Below are positions 35,861 through 48,964 of a stretch of DNA of 64,000 nucleotides, in pieces. This DNA comes from Thunnus maccoyii. Lineage: Eukaryota; Chordata; Actinopteri; Scombriformes; Scombridae. The stretch is from contig NC_056552.1 in the NCBI RefSeq assembly GCF_910596095.1, positions 16,131,111 through 16,195,110 on the forward strand. The letters are read 5' to 3'. Every line of letters begins with the position of its first letter. Position 1 is the stretch's first letter. The position numbers and the translations under genes are program-made. The notes below the pieces were generated by a model. It was not told the DNA's origin. It made no database searches and was given only the letters and a program-made list of their open reading frames with translations.

Positions 35861-38395
35861 CATTGTTACATTATGGAGAGTGGAAAGCTGGGGGTTTTCC
35901 TCAGGCATTGGAAGAATTTTATAGCCCACCTGATAATATTCAAGAGACAGCTCAATGGGGAAACTGGTTTAAGTGGGGTAATGTTTTTACTGATATGCAT
36001 CCGTACTTGTGTGCTTGTGTGTATTAGCTGTGTGATGAGTGAAAAGGGAAAAGGTCCATAGAATAACAGATCAAGAAGTGTGATTCGAGTACAGTACGGC
36101 TTATTTGTTTAGTATAATTTTTTCTTTTACTTTTTCTTTTTTTTTTTTTGAAGAAGCCACTATGAATTATCCACTTAAAAGTTAGGGTAGAACTTCCTAA
36201 CACTTCATGTTATTGCAGGGAGTAATTTAACATACGTTCAAGTGCAGTATGTTTTTGACACCATTAAGTAATCTGAACATTTTGTGCCACTATTTGCTGC
36301 TGTTGAATTTGTTTGGAAACTCTTAAGCCGATGTGTGCAATACATATTGAAAGCAGACATGCAGGACTGCTGAGGTGATGTCAGTTTCTACCATCTGAGT
36401 GCAACGTTGCTGTGACACCAGGTATTTTAAAATCTTGTTTACTCATAATGTATTAATCTGCTTTCACCAGCAACCAATGATTGTAACGCTCTGCTGAGAA
36501 TGCCAGGCTGTTTATACAAGTAGTGAAATGACACAATTTGAATACATTTGTAGGTTGGCATTATCCAATAACCTGATATTACATTCTAGTGCCAACTCAC
36601 ACAGAAAAAATAACTTTTATTTTATGCATTCAAACTGTACAGACAGCATTTTGAATATACATTTTCCTTCAGTGGTCAGTAGGCATTTCAAATTAACCAA
36701 GTTAAAAAATTGTACTGTAATAAACTCCAGTTATTTCACTGCCATCTAAGTATTTAATCTGTTTTGTATATTTTATTTTTTATCACTGTGTTATTAAACA
36801 AGCACCATAACAATGCAAGCTATATCTATGAACATGTGCAGGTATTCAGTCTCAAGCAGTGCTACAGGTCTGATGTGGATTACATGTTAAGTGACATTTT
36901 GTGGTCGAGGATGGTGTTAACGGTGATGCAGATTCCTCTGTTATCCTTTATTGATTATGGCATTTTCTTGGTTTGTTTTCACTCCAGATCAGCTGAGCTT
37001 GTCGCATTATATTGCTGTTGTCAACCTTTTTTAATGCAAAATTACAAAGATACATAAAGTCATTCTTAAAGAAAAAAAGAGTCTCCAGTGTGTTTGTTCT
37101 CACTGTCTTAACATCTGTGTGTACACCGTCAGATATATATCACTTAATTCATAACATACAAAAGCCAATTGGATGCTGTGAATATGTAAAGATTAAAATA
37201 TTTGGAGAGAACAGGAGATATTAAAAGAAATTAAAGACATACTACAGTGATTATGTATTGCACTTTCATAAAATTGGAGAACTCAGTTTCAACAAGTCAT
37301 TATGGTCTGAATCACTAAATTTCGGCCTTCTAATAAGTGCGCCGGTGGTCATTTTGGAAATTGTTCAGTTAATAAGATTTGAAGACTTATTAAGTAGGCT
37401 TTGATGTCTGCCATGTTGGAGTTGATTGACAGCTGTGATTGACAGTTCACTCACCTGCTGCTCTCCCTAGCTGCGGGACTTGCACTTGCAATATTTATGA
37501 GTAAGTTTAATGTTACTTAATTATGATACCTGCCCAGTCAGTACAATTTAGCTAAAGTAGGTAAATTGGTGGAGCGTCCCTTTAAAGTTCCACCCAAAAT
37601 CTATTAAACACATATCCCCTTCATATGTTAAATATAAGGCTACAGCCAGCAGTTGGTTAGCTTAGCTTCTGGTGTCTCTGCTGGTTGCCTGGCAACCTCA
37701 CAATGACAACAAGACACCAGGAAGTCACTGCTCTCAGCCAAGAAATAGTCCAGCACATAACTCCAATAAAAACAACATGTCCTTCTGTCACCCCAGTTCC
37801 TGTATGGATTAAATAAAAGAGATATAACGTGTTAATTTGTGAGCTTTAGCGGTGCTGGTAGGCGGATTTTGTTACCTTCAGACTGAGCCTGTTTTGCCTT
37901 TGACAGGCAATATCTGTGAGAAGCAAGTGTGGTTATGTAGTCTTAGATATATGTAGTTTTCCTGCGAAATAATATGTTTTCAGGTATTATTGACAAGTTG
38001 GTAAAGTAAAGTTATTTCCTTGCTTAAATCACCTTTCAAGGTTTGAGGCTCAGCTATATTGTAACTAGGATTGCACATTGAAATGCAGTTGTTACCAAGA
38101 CCAAAGGTACCACTGATGTTGAAAGCCTTTCTTTCCTGGACAGCATCCCTTTGTGTCAGCTTTTTACTCTGGCGAAAATTGTCTTGTTTTTGCCCTGTTC
38201 TTTCGCTTCACTCTCTTTATCTGAGCTCCTGCCACCTGTCTTTTTGTCTCTTGTTTCAGCTGTGAGGTCACCAACAAACCCCTCGCTCATTATCCTGCCT
38301 GTCTGACTTCAGCTTATGCCTCACAAAAGCCAGGAATAATCCACTTATAGTCCCTTTCCTTCTTTTCTAAGTCACTTCCTTGTCACCCCACAGGA
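35861..38395. other. Intergenic region between cpt1 and tnnt1
   Basis: AT-rich, without a convincing coding frame. It may hold distal cpt1 3' UTR (AATAAA at 36719-36724). 37230-37580 has the character of a repeat, and 37570-37870 is a copy of family H. E-box motifs CACCTG (38233-38238) and CAGCTG (38258-38263) lie close upstream of the tnnt1 TATA box and may be muscle regulatory sites. Confidence 0.4.
37570..37870. repeat. Dispersed fish repeat, family H copy 2
   Basis: Contains 'cagttggttagcttagctt' and the palindrome GGTTGCCTGGCAACC (37683-37697), then 'ctcacaatgac', all related to 32461-32790. Confidence 0.5.
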
Positions 38396-38398
38396 CCC

Positions 38399-38483
38399 CT
38401 TATATAAAGCTTGGTCTCCCCTCTCTAGTTGTTGCTCCCCTTGTTTTCATCATCAGTGAATATCCCTCACTGTTCCTACACAG
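38399..38483 (+). promoter_or_regulatory. tnnt1 TATA box and untranslated exon 1
   Basis: CTTATATAAAGC at 38399-38410 is a strong TATA box. About 30 bp on, a short exon (roughly 38431-38483) ends with a good donor, TACACAG|GTATGT. The first coding exon begins at 41595. A TATA promoter with a tiny untranslated exon suits a tissue-restricted contractile gene. Confidence 0.65.
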
Positions 38484-38991
38484 GTATGTTTTTTTGACTT
38501 TTCTTGTGTAGTTATTGTTGTAAACCAAGGTGTTTGAAATATGTGACTGTCTAGAAGCAGTTTCTATCTTTCTGGGATATGTGCAGTCAGTCAAATGTTA
38601 GTCAGTAACTGTATCAATCATCAAAGTAGTTTGGGCTTCATTTGTTTTAGGGAACGTCTTTTATCATTCTTATCTGGCACAATCTTTAAGAGCAGTATAG
38701 TGCCCCATATTTATTATTCTACAATTTCTGGTGAATGTGCACACTACTGGGTTTGATTACGTTGTTTTTTATGGACTGTGAATGTTTTAAATTACATTTT
38801 TGTTAGATAAATTTCAAGGCTGTGAAACACTTTGCTCAAATGTGTTTCTTCAAAACAGCTATTATGTGTATTTAAAGAAAAAAAAAACAACGAAAAAAAA
38901 CAATGGATCAAATAACTATGTAATGTGAAAAGGGTCACTCATACTGATGAACCCAGATAGAGTTACCACCCGACTCAGCTCTATCAAGCAT

Positions 38992-39660
38992 TTAAAGGGG
39001 ACATATTATGTACATTTACAGGTCTATATTTTTAATCTGGGGCTTTACTGTTATATCTTTGCATGATTTACAGTTAAAAAAAAAACGTATTTAACTCATA
39101 CTGACACTTTACGCAGCCCCTCAGTTCAGCCTCTGTCTGAAACAGGCTATTTTAGCTCCTGTCTCTTTAAGGCCCCTCTCCCGATGAGCCCACTCTGTTT
39201 TAATTGGCCAGCTCTTGGAAGCTACATAAACAAACCATGCAACAAACTATAGTAGTAGCATTTCACTACATTTTCTTGTTCTTTACTCAAAATGTCAGCT
39301 TTTCAAATACATTTCTAAACGTTCGAGCCAAATCCGATGTGAAGTATAAGAGTGAACAATGCTAAAAACACATGGAAAAACTTAGCAACAACCTTAGCAA
39401 CAAAGGCTATGGAATGGACAGCTGTTTGTAGGCATGTGTGACGAGCTGATGTCAGCTCGGCAGTAAGTCAGGAAAGAACCAACCATTTGCAAACAAAATG
39501 TTCAGATCAGGTTGAAGCTCTGGGTTTTGACTTGCAGGGAGTATTTCTACATCGCCTATGTTAACCCCAGGTTTTGGACCTTTGACCATGTTTAGCATAG
39601 ATATCCGACACCATAACATAATAACAGAAAATCACAAAAAACATAATATGTCCCCTTTAA
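38992..39660. mobile_element. TTAA-flanked inverted-repeat element, family B copy 2 (tnnt1 intron 1)
   Basis: Left end TTAA-AGGGGACATATTATG; right end CATAATATGTCCCCT-TTAA, a perfect 15-base terminal inverted repeat. Interior matches 10725-11290 over much of its length, e.g. 'cagttcagcctctgtctgaa'. It is longer (669 bp) and better preserved than copy 1. Confidence 0.78.
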
Positions 39661-41594
39661 GTGTCTTTCAGCTCTTTGTTTTGATTTCCAGGCCGCAGCT
39701 TTACTGTTTTGGTTCACTCTCACAGCTCTCATAGCACTGTTTTCAACTGCAGCAGGTAGCTGTTTAGTAAGCACACTATGAGACAAAATTAGCAACTAGC
39801 TTGCTCGCTGCTCATCAGTCAGATATTTCCCTCAGGAGTTGGTGGAGATTAAAACAGAGCTAAAAGTAGTGAATAATAGACTTAATATTCATCATGTGGC
39901 CAGAAAGACAACTCCAAATGAATGTTGTTCTGTATCTGCTTGATGTGTAAATATAGAACTCTTTGCTAACATGTTCACTGTATCAATTTAATGGATGATA
40001 ATACATCAGAGTTGTTTCTGCTGCCTCCTTTAGCTCAATTTAATATACGTTTTCCATCAGTATTTGCCATCTTTAGATACTATGAATTCCACCAAATCTC
40101 AATAAAATTCTGTGTTTTTTTCTTTAACAAAACACAACAGCGCTTGAATTTGAACATGGGACCACTTGGTTGGTGGGTGTTGATAACATCTCTGAAATTA
40201 GGAATGCTATACTTGGTGCCCTTGATCTCTCTGTCCGTCTGTCCTGCTGAGTATGACTCTGTCAGTCAGTTTGGCCAGAAACACTGAACAGCGAAGCGAC
40301 GTGATGAATTCCTCTCCCAATCCCTCATCCGCCTTTTGTCCTTGTGCCCATGTTTATTCAGATTCACATGCTCATGCTCTGAGATCTTGGCTAAAAACTA
40401 ACTATGAAGGGATCTGAGAGACTGGGGCGGCCTCAGTACTTGATCTGTCATGTTAATGCACTCGAAGTCAGGCAGTCTGGGAAGGCCTCCAGTTGTTTGC
40501 ATTGAAATAGTGCTTTGAAAATTGGTCTATTGATGGTGTGTCTGGCCAGAAAAAAACTTTAAAAAAAAACTGTTTTAGCAGATAACATGCAGCTTTTCAG
40601 GCTGTTTCGACTTGCACTTGTTGTAGAAATATACCATTTCTTGTAACAAGTCTGCATAAGTTATGGTTGGGAATGCTATATTATATTATATAATATTTAC
40701 AGGACTCCATTCACATTGAGATATCCCTTTAGTTCAGTGAGGCTGTGAGTAAATCAAATGATAATAGAGGACTTGGCTGGTGTTAATAGCAGCCAGCCGG
40801 CCAGCCTAATCTCTCCATCCCACATTCTCGCCGTAAATCAAATTAAAGAAGAAGGATCGGCCACCTGATACGTCGCTCTTATCCTGGGTAACAGGACTCT
40901 GTTCCCGCCTAGTCCCTCTGGCCTCTTCTATTCCTAGATCATTAGCCACAAATGGCCTTTCCCTAAGCACCGACGTACGTTCAGTAATGCTTCGCCAGTG
41001 GTCACACGCCACCTCACACTAAGTCATGCATTTTGTGGACTATTTTATGTTCTGACATCAGGAGATGAAAGCATGCTTCTTTTATGACTGTGGATATGGA
41101 TTACAAACATATTAATTCATGTTAAGTTTTAAATTGAAGATATTAATTGTAAACATACACTGAATACACTCAGATTAATTCAAAATGTAATCATTTTATA
41201 AGTATATTCAAGTTAAAGTTTGTCAAAAAAAAGCTTTTTCAAAAAGATTTGTTTCAGGCAGTTGAGGATTTGACATCCTCTCCTCTGATTAAAGATACAG
41301 GTTTCTGAAAGTGAAGTGCAACAGATTAAAGTTTTCGTTCATCCTAACTACTTGTTTGCTGCTAAAATCCCTCCAATCATGTATGTTTGCAGAATTCATT
41401 ATGGATAATGTGATCATGTTATGATCATGTTGTTGGAAAGTCCTGAACCAATTTTGTGATGTAAGATGTATTTTATAAATTCATGCAACCTTTTTAGCTG
41501 AACTACATTTAAAAAATCATAGTACTGCATATTATAAGAACTTTGGTATATTGTAATACAGTACTGTGTGTCCTGTTTGTGGTTCTCTCTGTAG
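39661..41594 (+). other. Distal part of tnnt1 intron 1 (no coding content)
   Basis: AT-rich intronic DNA. I saw no exon with acceptable splice sites and no family-assignable repeat here. Confidence 0.4.
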
Positions 41595-41601
41595 CGTCAC
41601 A

Positions 41602-44129
41602 ATGTCTGATTTTGAATATCATGGGTGAGTCCATCCTGTTTCTCATTTCTAACATTTTCTACGTACATAAATTATCTTGTTTTATATCACATCTGATGAA
41701 ATGTTAAATTCTTTCTTATTTAGAGGTCATCAAGACGGTAAGGCCATTCACTTTTTTAATAAATGTAGCTGTTTCATCTCATCTCTTGTCAATCACACTG
41801 ATCACTGTCACTCATTCCTCCCTCAGAAGAAGATGAGGAGCAGGGAGAGGGAGGTGAGAATGTGATGATTTTGAAATAACACCATTTCTACCAGAGGCAA
41901 AACAACTTTATGTGAATCTGAATGATTTTAACAATTTTACAAGTATCCTCACAGGTGAACCTTCAAAATGTAAATATTGATTTACATACTGTCCATCATC
42001 AGTAGCATGCAAAGCACACAAATATGAATTTGTATCTAAATGAAGAGGGAACTTAAAACCTTTTAAACTGCCAAACTGTAACAGCAAATAAAGTGCAGTT
42101 TGCCTATAGGGCAGTGCATGAGTCATGGCCATTTACATAAATGTGTTAAAACTCAACTTTATTCATATTCCCTCATGACTGTTTCTTTTATTTGCCTGTT
42201 CAAGCTTAACTGTTGTGTTTTTTTTTAGTTTAACACTGTGGTTTATGAAAATAATCTGGTTTACTTTTCATGTGGTTATTGATTCACTTTCTCTTCACTA
42301 TTCTGGCTGTCATGTTGAAGGAGAACGGCCCAAATACAAGTGAGTATTAACATGGTAATGAATTAAAACTTGATCAATCACAAAAAATGTACAGTATATG
42401 TTGATCTGCCTTCCTGTTATTTTACAGGCCAATGGTCTCACAGCTCGGTGCCCCAAAAATCCCTGAGGGAGAGAGGGTTGACTTTGATGTATGTTCCCCT
42501 GAGTTTGTTGTTAATAGAAAACGATTCAGGCGTCAGAAACAGCATTAATGAAACCTGATATGTGTATGCGCTTGTTCCGCAGGACATCCACAGGAAAAGG
42601 ATGGAGAAAGATCTTCTGGAGCTGCAGACACTGATTGATGTCCACTTTGAGCAGCGGAAGAAAGAAGAAGAGGAGCTGATTGGACTCAAAGACAGGATTG
42701 TAATGCCTTTTCCCATCTGTTTGTCTGGACAAAGTTTACCTTAACTGACCATTGAGAGTAACAGTAAGTAATTAATGAGCCAAGCGGACATGGTTTTTCT
42801 GTTTTAGGAGAGCCGCCGGGCAGAAAGAGCTGAGCAGCAGCGTGTGAGGGCTGAAAAAGAGCGGGACAGACAGACAAGGATTGCGGTGATTAACGATTAA
42901 CTTTGTGTTATGTATGTTGTTGAGTATGAATGTTTTGACCCTTCACCAAATAAAAGAGCAATTTAAAAGTAAAGATGACTTTACAGGAGGAGAGACAGAG
43001 AAAAGAGGATGAGGAGGCTAAGAAGAGGGCAGATGATGAAGCCAAGAAGAAGAAAGTGCTCTCCAACATGGGGGCTCACTTTGGAGGGTTCCTGGCTAAG
43101 GTCAGCATAATACCTTTGTAGGCAGGTTTTTAGATGTGTCACTGTAAACTGCAAGTATGTGGACCACTCCACATGATGGTTTAGAGTCCATGTGTCTAAT
43201 CCTTTTAGATATTGAGATGTGTTTGATTGGTGCAGGTGGAGCAGAGGCGAGGCAAAAAGCAAACCGCGAGGGAGATCAAGAAGAAGACTCTGGCAGAAAG
43301 ACGAAAGCCACTGGCTCTTGAGAACCTGAGAGAAGATGGCCTGAGGTCAGTTTAAGGCTTTGATGCTTTTTTGAGTTTTTTCTCTTTACAAAATTGGAGG
43401 GAAGCTGTGAAAAAAAATATTTATTTGTATTTAAACCAGCTTTATGTTATAGGAATGGCAGCTTTGTAATCCTGGCAAATACTATTTAAATTAGCTGGTG
43501 TCCTTTCATTAAGATTTTGGAAATATTTGAGCTCTAAATAGAAAATTTAGGCCCTGTGTTGTGTTTATAGACAAAGAGCCAATGAGATGTGGGAATGGAT
43601 CTACCAGCTGGAGTCAGAGAAATTTGACCTGACTGAGAAGATGAAGAGGCAGAAGTATGAGGTGAGCCGTTTAGCTGAAAATATACAAGATCAGCATCTA
43701 GAAAACGGCTCATTTGTGATGTCAGATTTGAACTTGTGTGTTTTATTTTTTTTTTTCCAGATCAATGTCCTCCTGAACAGAATCCAACATGCTCAGAAAT
43801 TGTGAGTCAATCTGCTTGTCTCAATCCACCATGACACAACTCTCAGCCACCACTAAAGAGAAAGCACAGCACAGCAGAGAGCTGCTTTGCCTCAACTATG
43901 CAAATATATCACAGATGGATGGCAGCCACACACGCACACAGGAAATGATAAACTTGCAGCTCTTGAACAGGTGCTCCACTTTACAGCTGTGGAGCACACA
44001 CACCATCCCTTTTCAATTACACTCTGATTAGCAAAATGTATGGTTCATAATCTACTCAAAAAGCTTTTCTTGTCTTGGTGCAGCAAAAAGGTCCATGGTA
44101 AGGGGAAGGTTGGAGGACGCTGGAAGTGA
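41602..44129 (+). CDS. tnnt1: Slow skeletal muscle troponin T, 12 coding exons
   Basis: Tropomyosin-binding subunit of the troponin complex on the thin filament. Coding exons: 41602-41624, 41724-41737, 41827-41853, 42321-42339, 42428-42488, 42583-42699, 42808-42885, 42987-43100, 43236-43345, 43571-43661, 43761-43801, 44084-44129; sum 741 nt, 246 residues. After a short acidic, glycine-rich N-terminus come the conserved [19 protein letters not shown] segment, a highly charged central coiled coil, [13 protein letters not shown], and the troponin I/C-binding helix with QLESEKFDL and [12 protein letters not shown], ending in [26 protein letters not shown] is closer to TNNT1 than to the cardiac or fast forms. 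The N-terminal exons of 14, 27 and 19 nt are the variable region typical of troponin T. The gene is tail-to-tail with dnaaf3. In human, TNNT1 and DNAAF3 are neighbours with TNNI3 between them; no troponin I is seen here. Confidence 0.93.
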
Positions 44130-44321
44130 ACTGACACACTCAAAGGGCACAAAGGAAAGAAGATGACTGTTCACCGGTGTCTGAACAATATTGCACCAAA
44201 TTTGCAGTGTTCATCACTTTAGCAGAATGAGATATAATAGATTTTTGTGTGGCATTTACTGAAATGTATCCACTTTGGAATTATTAAAATGCACATAAAA
44301 ATTAAAATGGAAAATGGAAAT

Positions 44322-44327
44322 TTTATT
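44322..44327 (-). terminator. dnaaf3 polyadenylation signal candidate
   Basis: TTTATT on the plus strand (AATAAA on the minus), about 260 nt after the dnaaf3 stop codon, inside the presumed tnnt1 3' UTR. Confidence 0.5.
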
Positions 44328-44347
44328 ATTATTGCTGAACAACATTG

Positions 44348-44353
44348 AATAAA
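44348..44353 (+). terminator. tnnt1 polyadenylation signal candidate
   Basis: AATAAA on the plus strand, 219 nt after the tnnt1 stop. It lies beyond the likely end signal of the convergent dnaaf3 gene. Confidence 0.55.
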
Positions 44354-44586
44354 GTCACCGCTATTACAAACAAACATTCATCTATGGAAAGAAAAAGCAT
44401 GAAAACTCCAACAAGAATAAACAAGTATCATCTGCTAAACTTCCTTATGAAGGAAAAACATCAATTCTGTCTGCAAAAAAATGTCTGTGCTGTGAAGCAG
44501 TATCACCTTGACTATCAGTCTGTTGCACCATGTGAAAATAAAGGTGCTGACAGTGGGAAAGCAGTGAGTAAACAGCTCCTCTGCAT

Positions 44587-47500
44587 TTACTTCTTCTGTG
44601 GTTTGAAAACGGCGTGAACGTGATCACTCTTCACCACATGCCACGGTTCAAATCCAGCCTCTAGAGCGATGCTCACCGCTTTCTCTGCAAAGCCTGCTTC
44701 TTGCTCTTTATTCAGGTCCAGAAAGTACCTGAGATATGCAATGACACACAAATGCAACACATGAGTAAAGATTGCAAATTGTTTTAGAATTTGTGTCAAT
44801 CAATGAACTCAAATATGCAATATGTGGCAAATAAGAAATATCAAATACACAAAAGTAAATATTCTACACTCTAAGATGCAGTTACATAGCAGACACTATA
44901 TTCTTGGTGACTGTACTGTCACCATGGTAACAAGCCCTGTTACTATAAAAACCCTCACTTGGCCAGCTCCACGACAAGCACAGCGTCTGGTGCTGCAATC
45001 TGTCTCATCGCTGGGCCCAAATGGTGCATGCAGCTTCACAGCGATGATCAAGAGGAAAACAGAAACACGGAATTGAAACATGGTCAGCAGTCATACCAGG
45101 AGTCTGCGTTTGAAATCTGTTATGTTTTCTGTTACGGTGTTACAAAAAACGTCATGTGACGTTATATTTGTTGTAATTTGTAAAAAAAAAAAAAAAAAAA
45201 AAAGAGTTAACACCTGGCTGAGAAGTAGATGGTGTTGAAAAAGTGGGAGTATTTCTGTTTTTCAGGCAGTTTTTGAAGTGAATCCATGGGCAGGAAGGTC
45301 ACAGAGATCCGATTTAGATGCATCAGATCTGAAAATGATTAAAGAAAATTCAGTGCTGAAATTATTACATTTCAAACATAGTTATTCTATGTGTCAAACA
45401 CCTAACCAGGCTTCACAAGGATGGGAAGTGATCTACAGCACCATATGCTGTAAGACTTGTAAGACTTAAAGACCCAGTTCCCATTTACACTTCTGAACCG
45501 CTAAACTGCTTTTGTCATCGAGCGAGTTTCATGTTCTAACCTGCGCTGTACTGCCAACCATCTAAAGCCACGTGCGTACTGCTATTAATAGGTAGCTGTT
45601 AATTTACCATTAATGGTGGCAGGTTTTTGGTCAGTCTTTGTGGATGGCTCTTCTGCCTCTGACTGAGAAGTAGTGGGGCAGCCCCGTCTACTGGACAAGG
45701 ACTGGAACAATGCCTGCACATTTGCAAAGGAGATATCCTGGGCTGTCTGTTGGATGTGAAGAAGACATCAATATGTTCATCAGTTTAAGCACAACTTACC
45801 ACAGCTGAACAATGATGATGTAAACGCACAAGAACCACAATTACTGCTTTAAATTTTACCTTGATGTGTTGCCCGTTCTGCGTCTTCAGCAGGCTCTTGT
45901 CATTGGTTTCAATGCCGAAGGAGAGGTAAGGACTGGACACTATGTCTCCCCAGTAGCCCCTCACTGCCACTTTGTCCCCCTTCTGTCAACACACACACAC
46001 ACACACACACACACCTTCATGATATGACCGTATTGCGCTGTTTAGCATATCAGACACATACAGACACTTACCAGACTGAACACTCTTGAAGAGAGCAAAC
46101 TTGGATTAGTTATTTGGTAGACACCTTCCCTCATTTCAAACGCCAAGCCCCGTTCCCTCCATCGGACATATTGTTGTTTGTTAATGACACCACACTGCAG
46201 AGGGAGAATCAGTATCTAGTATCAGTATAATCCAACATTTAAGACATTTAAAGCTTTCAAATACTAATTTCTTGGTCCAAATTCAACATATTTGGGCAGC
46301 AAATTGAATCCACAATCAAAGGAAAAGTACACAACATGTTCAAATACCCCTTTCTCATGCAACTTCATAGTCAGGTCCCAGTCGAAGCAGCCCCTCTTGG
46401 AGTCGTAGCGTGTCCCGAGGTGCTGCCGGACTCGATAATCCCAGGCTTTGGACATTAAGATAGGAGCAGAACACGCAGGTGAGGATGATGATGACTGAGG
46501 TTGGATCCACAACTTGAATATCCTGGCCAGCTCGTCTCGCTCCTTGAACTGTAGAAACATTTAAAGAGAAAGAAATTAGTTGACTTTAACTGAATTTGTG
46601 GTGTATTTAGGCAGCAGAACTCTGTAATCTCACAAAAACACAGAGGTATCAGCTTTTTAAACAGATTTTAGTACCTTGAGAAGAGTTGTATTCAGACAGG
46701 GGTGTGTGACTGTGTCCAGTGTGTCAGTAATAGACAGTGAGAGCTGCGATGCCACACGTCTCAGCATCTCCTCTGTCTGACTGCGGATCTCACTGTTCCC
46801 AAACACCTCCAGGAAAACCTCTGTCTTCTCTGAGAATAAGAAACATGCCAATACATCTAGTTTTATTCATACTTTATAATTTATCAATTTAACAAGATCC
46901 CACCCACCATTAAGTCCCATGCTTTCCTGGGGCATCAGTGCCAGGTAGAGGAGCAGCAGCTGTCTTGCCACCACCTCCATGCTGTTTTCAATCACCCACA
47001 CCTACAGCGTAGCAGAGAGAAGATGTTTGCGGCACATGTTAGAGTATAGCAATCTGCTCTCAGGGGGTCACAGCACAGTTTAAGATACAGAAGCTCACAT
47101 GAAGGCTGTCTTTTTCCCGTAAACCAGCAACGGTCTTCAGAATATGTCGTGGATCTCCACTGCCAACCAGTAAAACATTGACCTCCCCCTCCTGTCTCTC
47201 AGGACCTGGAGACAGAAACAGATGGAAAGTACAGTTTCTGCAACACACCATACTTCTAACGCTGGGTATCACACTTTTTTTGTACCAACTAATATGTGTC
47301 TGTAGCAAAAGGTATCAAAAGTTGGCATCAAATTCCTGGTCAGATTCATAGTCTTGTTTAATTATTCTTCATATTCAGGTTATGATATATATTATACAGA
47401 TATTTATATGATATACAAACCATTTCGACTGTATCATTACAGCAAAGAGAGTTTGACTTCTCTGGTTAAATGAAAAACAGCAGTTTGTAGAGAAACATGT

Positions 47501-48964
47501 TCATTGTTCTTAGGGTAAGGTATTAAAAATGCATTGGTTTGATATTGGTACAGAAACTCAACTAAGTCATGGCCTTCAGGGGCGTTCACTTTTTTTTTAC
47601 ACGGGAGGGTTTATTCTGATCTTTGTGAGTTAAGTTTATGACATTGTGCTGCCACACTTTCATGGTGATAGCAAGAAAAGCATGCATGCTGGTGTCTTTA
47701 TTAAAGTGAATTAGTGATGAATCACCCTTGTGCATGAATCATACATCAATAATAGCCTAATTTTAAGCATGATCCATGGTGATGAAGATACCGAAAAATA
47801 GAAATGCATGGCAAAAATAGCTTGTTATCAATAGTTTAGAGACCCCACAAAATTTCACAATTCATGTTTTCAGGGAAGCTCATGTCTTATTAAGAGGAGC
47901 CAAGCTCCTCCTGGCTCCCCTGTAGTTCACACCCTGATTGTATCTGCCCTAATATCGAAAATGTGATTCCCAGGCCTACATATGTCAAAAATTAAATTAC
48001 AAAATAATGCTTCATAGAAAATGTCAATAGGATTTTTTTAGGGACTGTCAGTGTCATTGATTTAAGTGGAGGGTCATAGCTGAGTAGGTAGGCTTTAGTT
48101 TAGTTTAACAAATATCCAGTGAAGGTTGTGGCCACTGTCTTTTCTAATTTAGTAGGTAATTGTTTTAATTCAGATTGTTTCAGTGCTCATGAATGATTTG
48201 TTGGGTTTTGAGTAAATTGCCAAATTCAATACAGCTCATGTTGTTTTCTGCTTCCGTTGTAATAGATAATCTACCAGTATAACATAAAATCAGTAGCAAT
48301 ACCTTACTATAAAATACTAAGCAATCAGTAAAACTCTTGCATTCAAAATTGCACTTATCATATGTAAAAGTGCAATACAAAAGTATTATCAACAAAATGT
48401 ACCATAGGTATTGAAAGTAAAAGTACTCATTACACAAAACTGTGAGTTGCTACTGGTGTTAAATTTGCATTATATCATTGGATCATTAATATTGATGTAT
48501 TAACATGTAATATGATACTTAAATGTAGTTGGGGTGAAGCTAATTCTAACTCCTTCCTATAGCCTACTGTTAGGTAACGTTAGTTTAATATAATAATACA
48601 TCATATTTTATAAATTGCTCATATATTTTGTATGTAAAACTTGAAATGAAAAGTAACTGCTGTCAAATAAATGTAGTGGAGTAAAAATTTCCCCAATAAA
48701 GTAAACACATAAAGAAACATATAATGGAAATATTTAAAACTGCTTTGAAGTACAGTATTTACTTGAGAATATATGCTTGGTGACTTTACTTCACTACTGT
48801 ATGACTTTATGACTACTGCATAAACCCCGAACTGCTCTGGTGCACGTGTGCGTGCTGCATCCTCGTGCGCAGAGGCTCTCACCTGTGCTCAGCAGGTCAC
48901 GCGCAGGACTGAAGCCCCAGAAGGCGATGCAGCCCGCGCCCTCAGATGCCCGACCACCACTCAT
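44587..48964 (-). CDS. dnaaf3: Dynein axonemal assembly factor 3, 11 coding exons
   Basis: Cytoplasmic factor needed for pre-assembly of outer and inner dynein arms; human loss causes primary ciliary dyskinesia. Exons in transcript order (minus strand): 48883-48964, 47099-47205, 46908-47001, 46675-46829, 46348-46548, 46072-46194, 45860-45982, 45608-45746, 45214-45328, 44959-45033, 44587-44728; sum 1356 nt, 451 residues. Recognisable blocks: CIAFWGFSPARDLL near the start, VNVLLVGSGDPRHILKT (methyltransferase-like nucleotide loop), WDYRVRQHLGTRYDSKRG, DWDLTMKLHEKG, VAVRGYWGDIVSSPYLSFGI, and AVLVVELAKYFLDLNKEQ near the end. It is shorter than human (about 540 aa), lacking a long C-terminal tail. 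An untranslated exon ends at 49243 and an RFX X-box lies just upstream. Confidence 0.93.
45988..46013. repeat. (CA)n tract in dnaaf3 intron
   Basis: CA dinucleotides directly beside the acceptor of the exon at 45860-45982 (minus strand reads TG repeats ending in the acceptor). Confidence 0.9.
48290..48800. mobile_element. Degraded second copy of the 253-1076 element (dnaaf3 intron 1)
   Basis: Shares 'agtattatcaacaaaatg', 'ggtgaagctaatt', 'catcatattttata' and 'tcaaataaatgtagtgga' with 253-1076 in the same order. Clean termini are not visible, so it is partial. Confidence 0.65.

Noticed and set aside
44130-44586. A troponin I gene expected between tnnt1 and dnaaf3 from human gene order
   Set aside because: Only 457 nt separate the two stop codons and no troponin I-like frame is present.
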